Shown: positions 63,791 to 64,000 of the stretch, piece by piece
Numbering within the stretch: the stretch's first letter is position 1
Layout of the letters: every line of letters starts with the position of its first letter
From: Telluria beijingensis
Lineage (GTDB): Bacteria > Pseudomonadota > Gammaproteobacteria > Burkholderiales > Burkholderiaceae_D
Direction: 5' to 3'
DNA length: 64,000 nt
Assembly (NCBI RefSeq): GCF_030770395.1
Contig: NZ_CP132480.1
Coordinates: forward strand, 664,821-728,820
Notes under the pieces: model-generated
What the model was told of the DNA's origin: nothing
The model's database searches: none
Seen by the model: the letters and a program-made list of their open reading frames with translations, nothing else
Program-made: the position numbers and the translations under genes

Positions 63791-64000
63791 TCAACCGGAT
63801 CGGGTCGCCGCCGCGCGCAGCGGCGGCTCGGTCTTCCACTTGCCCTCGATGCGCTCGATCGCGATCTCGATGCCGACGATCGCCTTGAGCAGCGCGGCGG
63901 TGTAGTCGGGCGGGGCGTCGTCCACCGACCACGGGTCGGGCTGCGCCGCTTCGTGGCGGTCGGTCTGGCGCCCGACCAGCGCGCGCAGCCAGTCGGGATC
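63791..64000 (-). CDS. FMN-binding negative transcriptional regulator, PaiB family (3' end only)
   Basis: The last 69 codons of a minus-strand gene whose start lies beyond the window. The translation includes DPDWLRALVGRQTDRHEAA, PWSVDDAPPDYTAALLKAIV and IEIAIERIEGKWK, matching the C-terminus of PaiB-type flavin-binding proteins. Stop codon at 63791-63793. Convergent with the DUF4142 gene. Confidence 0.8.
   Translation of the reverse strand, partial: DPDWLRALVGRQTDRHEAAQPDPWSVDDAPPDYTAALLKAIVGIEIAIERIEGKWKTEPPLRAAATRSG

Overview
The window is high-GC (roughly two thirds GC by eye) bacterial chromosome, densely coding, with the gene content of a betaproteobacterium of the order Burkholderiales. 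The best guess is an Oxalobacteraceae member close to Massilia: hprK-rapZ-ptsN set, a DUF3683-type FAD/Fe-S oxidoreductase, ubiE/ubiJ/ubiB, a T6SS Tle3 module, CydDC-CydABX. That placement is inference from gene families, not from a marker-gene comparison. No rRNA, tRNA, CRISPR array, transposase or prophage was seen.

Layout. 1-3664 (minus): nitrogen-PTS block rapZ, hprK, ptsN, then queF. 3872-6107: divergent ilvA and a YqaA-like membrane protein. 6343-11248 (plus): a 1,339-residue FAD/4Fe-4S oxidoreductase, a HIT protein and a DUF971 protein. 11264-17990 (minus): a type VI secretion cargo module, vgrG-tle3-tla3-PAAR, with no recognisable immunity gene. 18552-18758: a cold-shock protein. 18953-26595 (minus): the most interesting block, a functional-amyloid (Fap-like) operon. 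It encodes a very large Asn/Thr plus Gly/Ala low-complexity fibre protein, two small secreted proteins, a periplasmic C39 peptidase and a coiled-coil outer-membrane barrel, preceded by a sigma-54 type promoter and a sigma-54 activator gene. 27077-31195 (plus): ubiquinone genes ubiE, ubiJ, ubiB with a Tim44-like membrane protein between them. 31531-37599 (plus): fmdB-type zinc ribbon, DUF502 protein, aspS, nudB, a small unknown gene, an EEP-family nuclease/phosphatase and a cardiolipin synthase. 37636-40653 (minus): a seven-domain Calx-beta protein, likely secreted. 40827-48652 (plus): S4 RNA-binding protein, then a TetR-controlled fatty-acid beta-oxidation set resembling fadE-fadN-fadA plus an enoyl-CoA hydratase. 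48669-51074 (minus): three small cytosolic proteins and a GbsR/MarR regulator. 51340-58140 (plus): DUF2946, cydD, cydC, cydA, cydB and a 55-residue cydX, a complete cytochrome bd locus. 58245-64000: ArsR, DUF4326, DUF2807, O-methyltransferase, GyrI-like, Tat-exported phosphoesterase, DUF4142 and the 3' end of a PaiB-like gene.

In the amyloid locus all three small or fibrous exported proteins carry an h-x-x-h-R-G-G motif, like the double-glycine leaders cut by C39 peptidases, and the operon encodes its own C39 peptidase. This suggests a two-step maturation (signal peptidase, then C39) of amyloid components in the periplasm. Two families of intergenic palindromic (REP-like) repeats, arranged as inverted pairs, punctuate the window. 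Several terminators and candidate operators are listed with positions.
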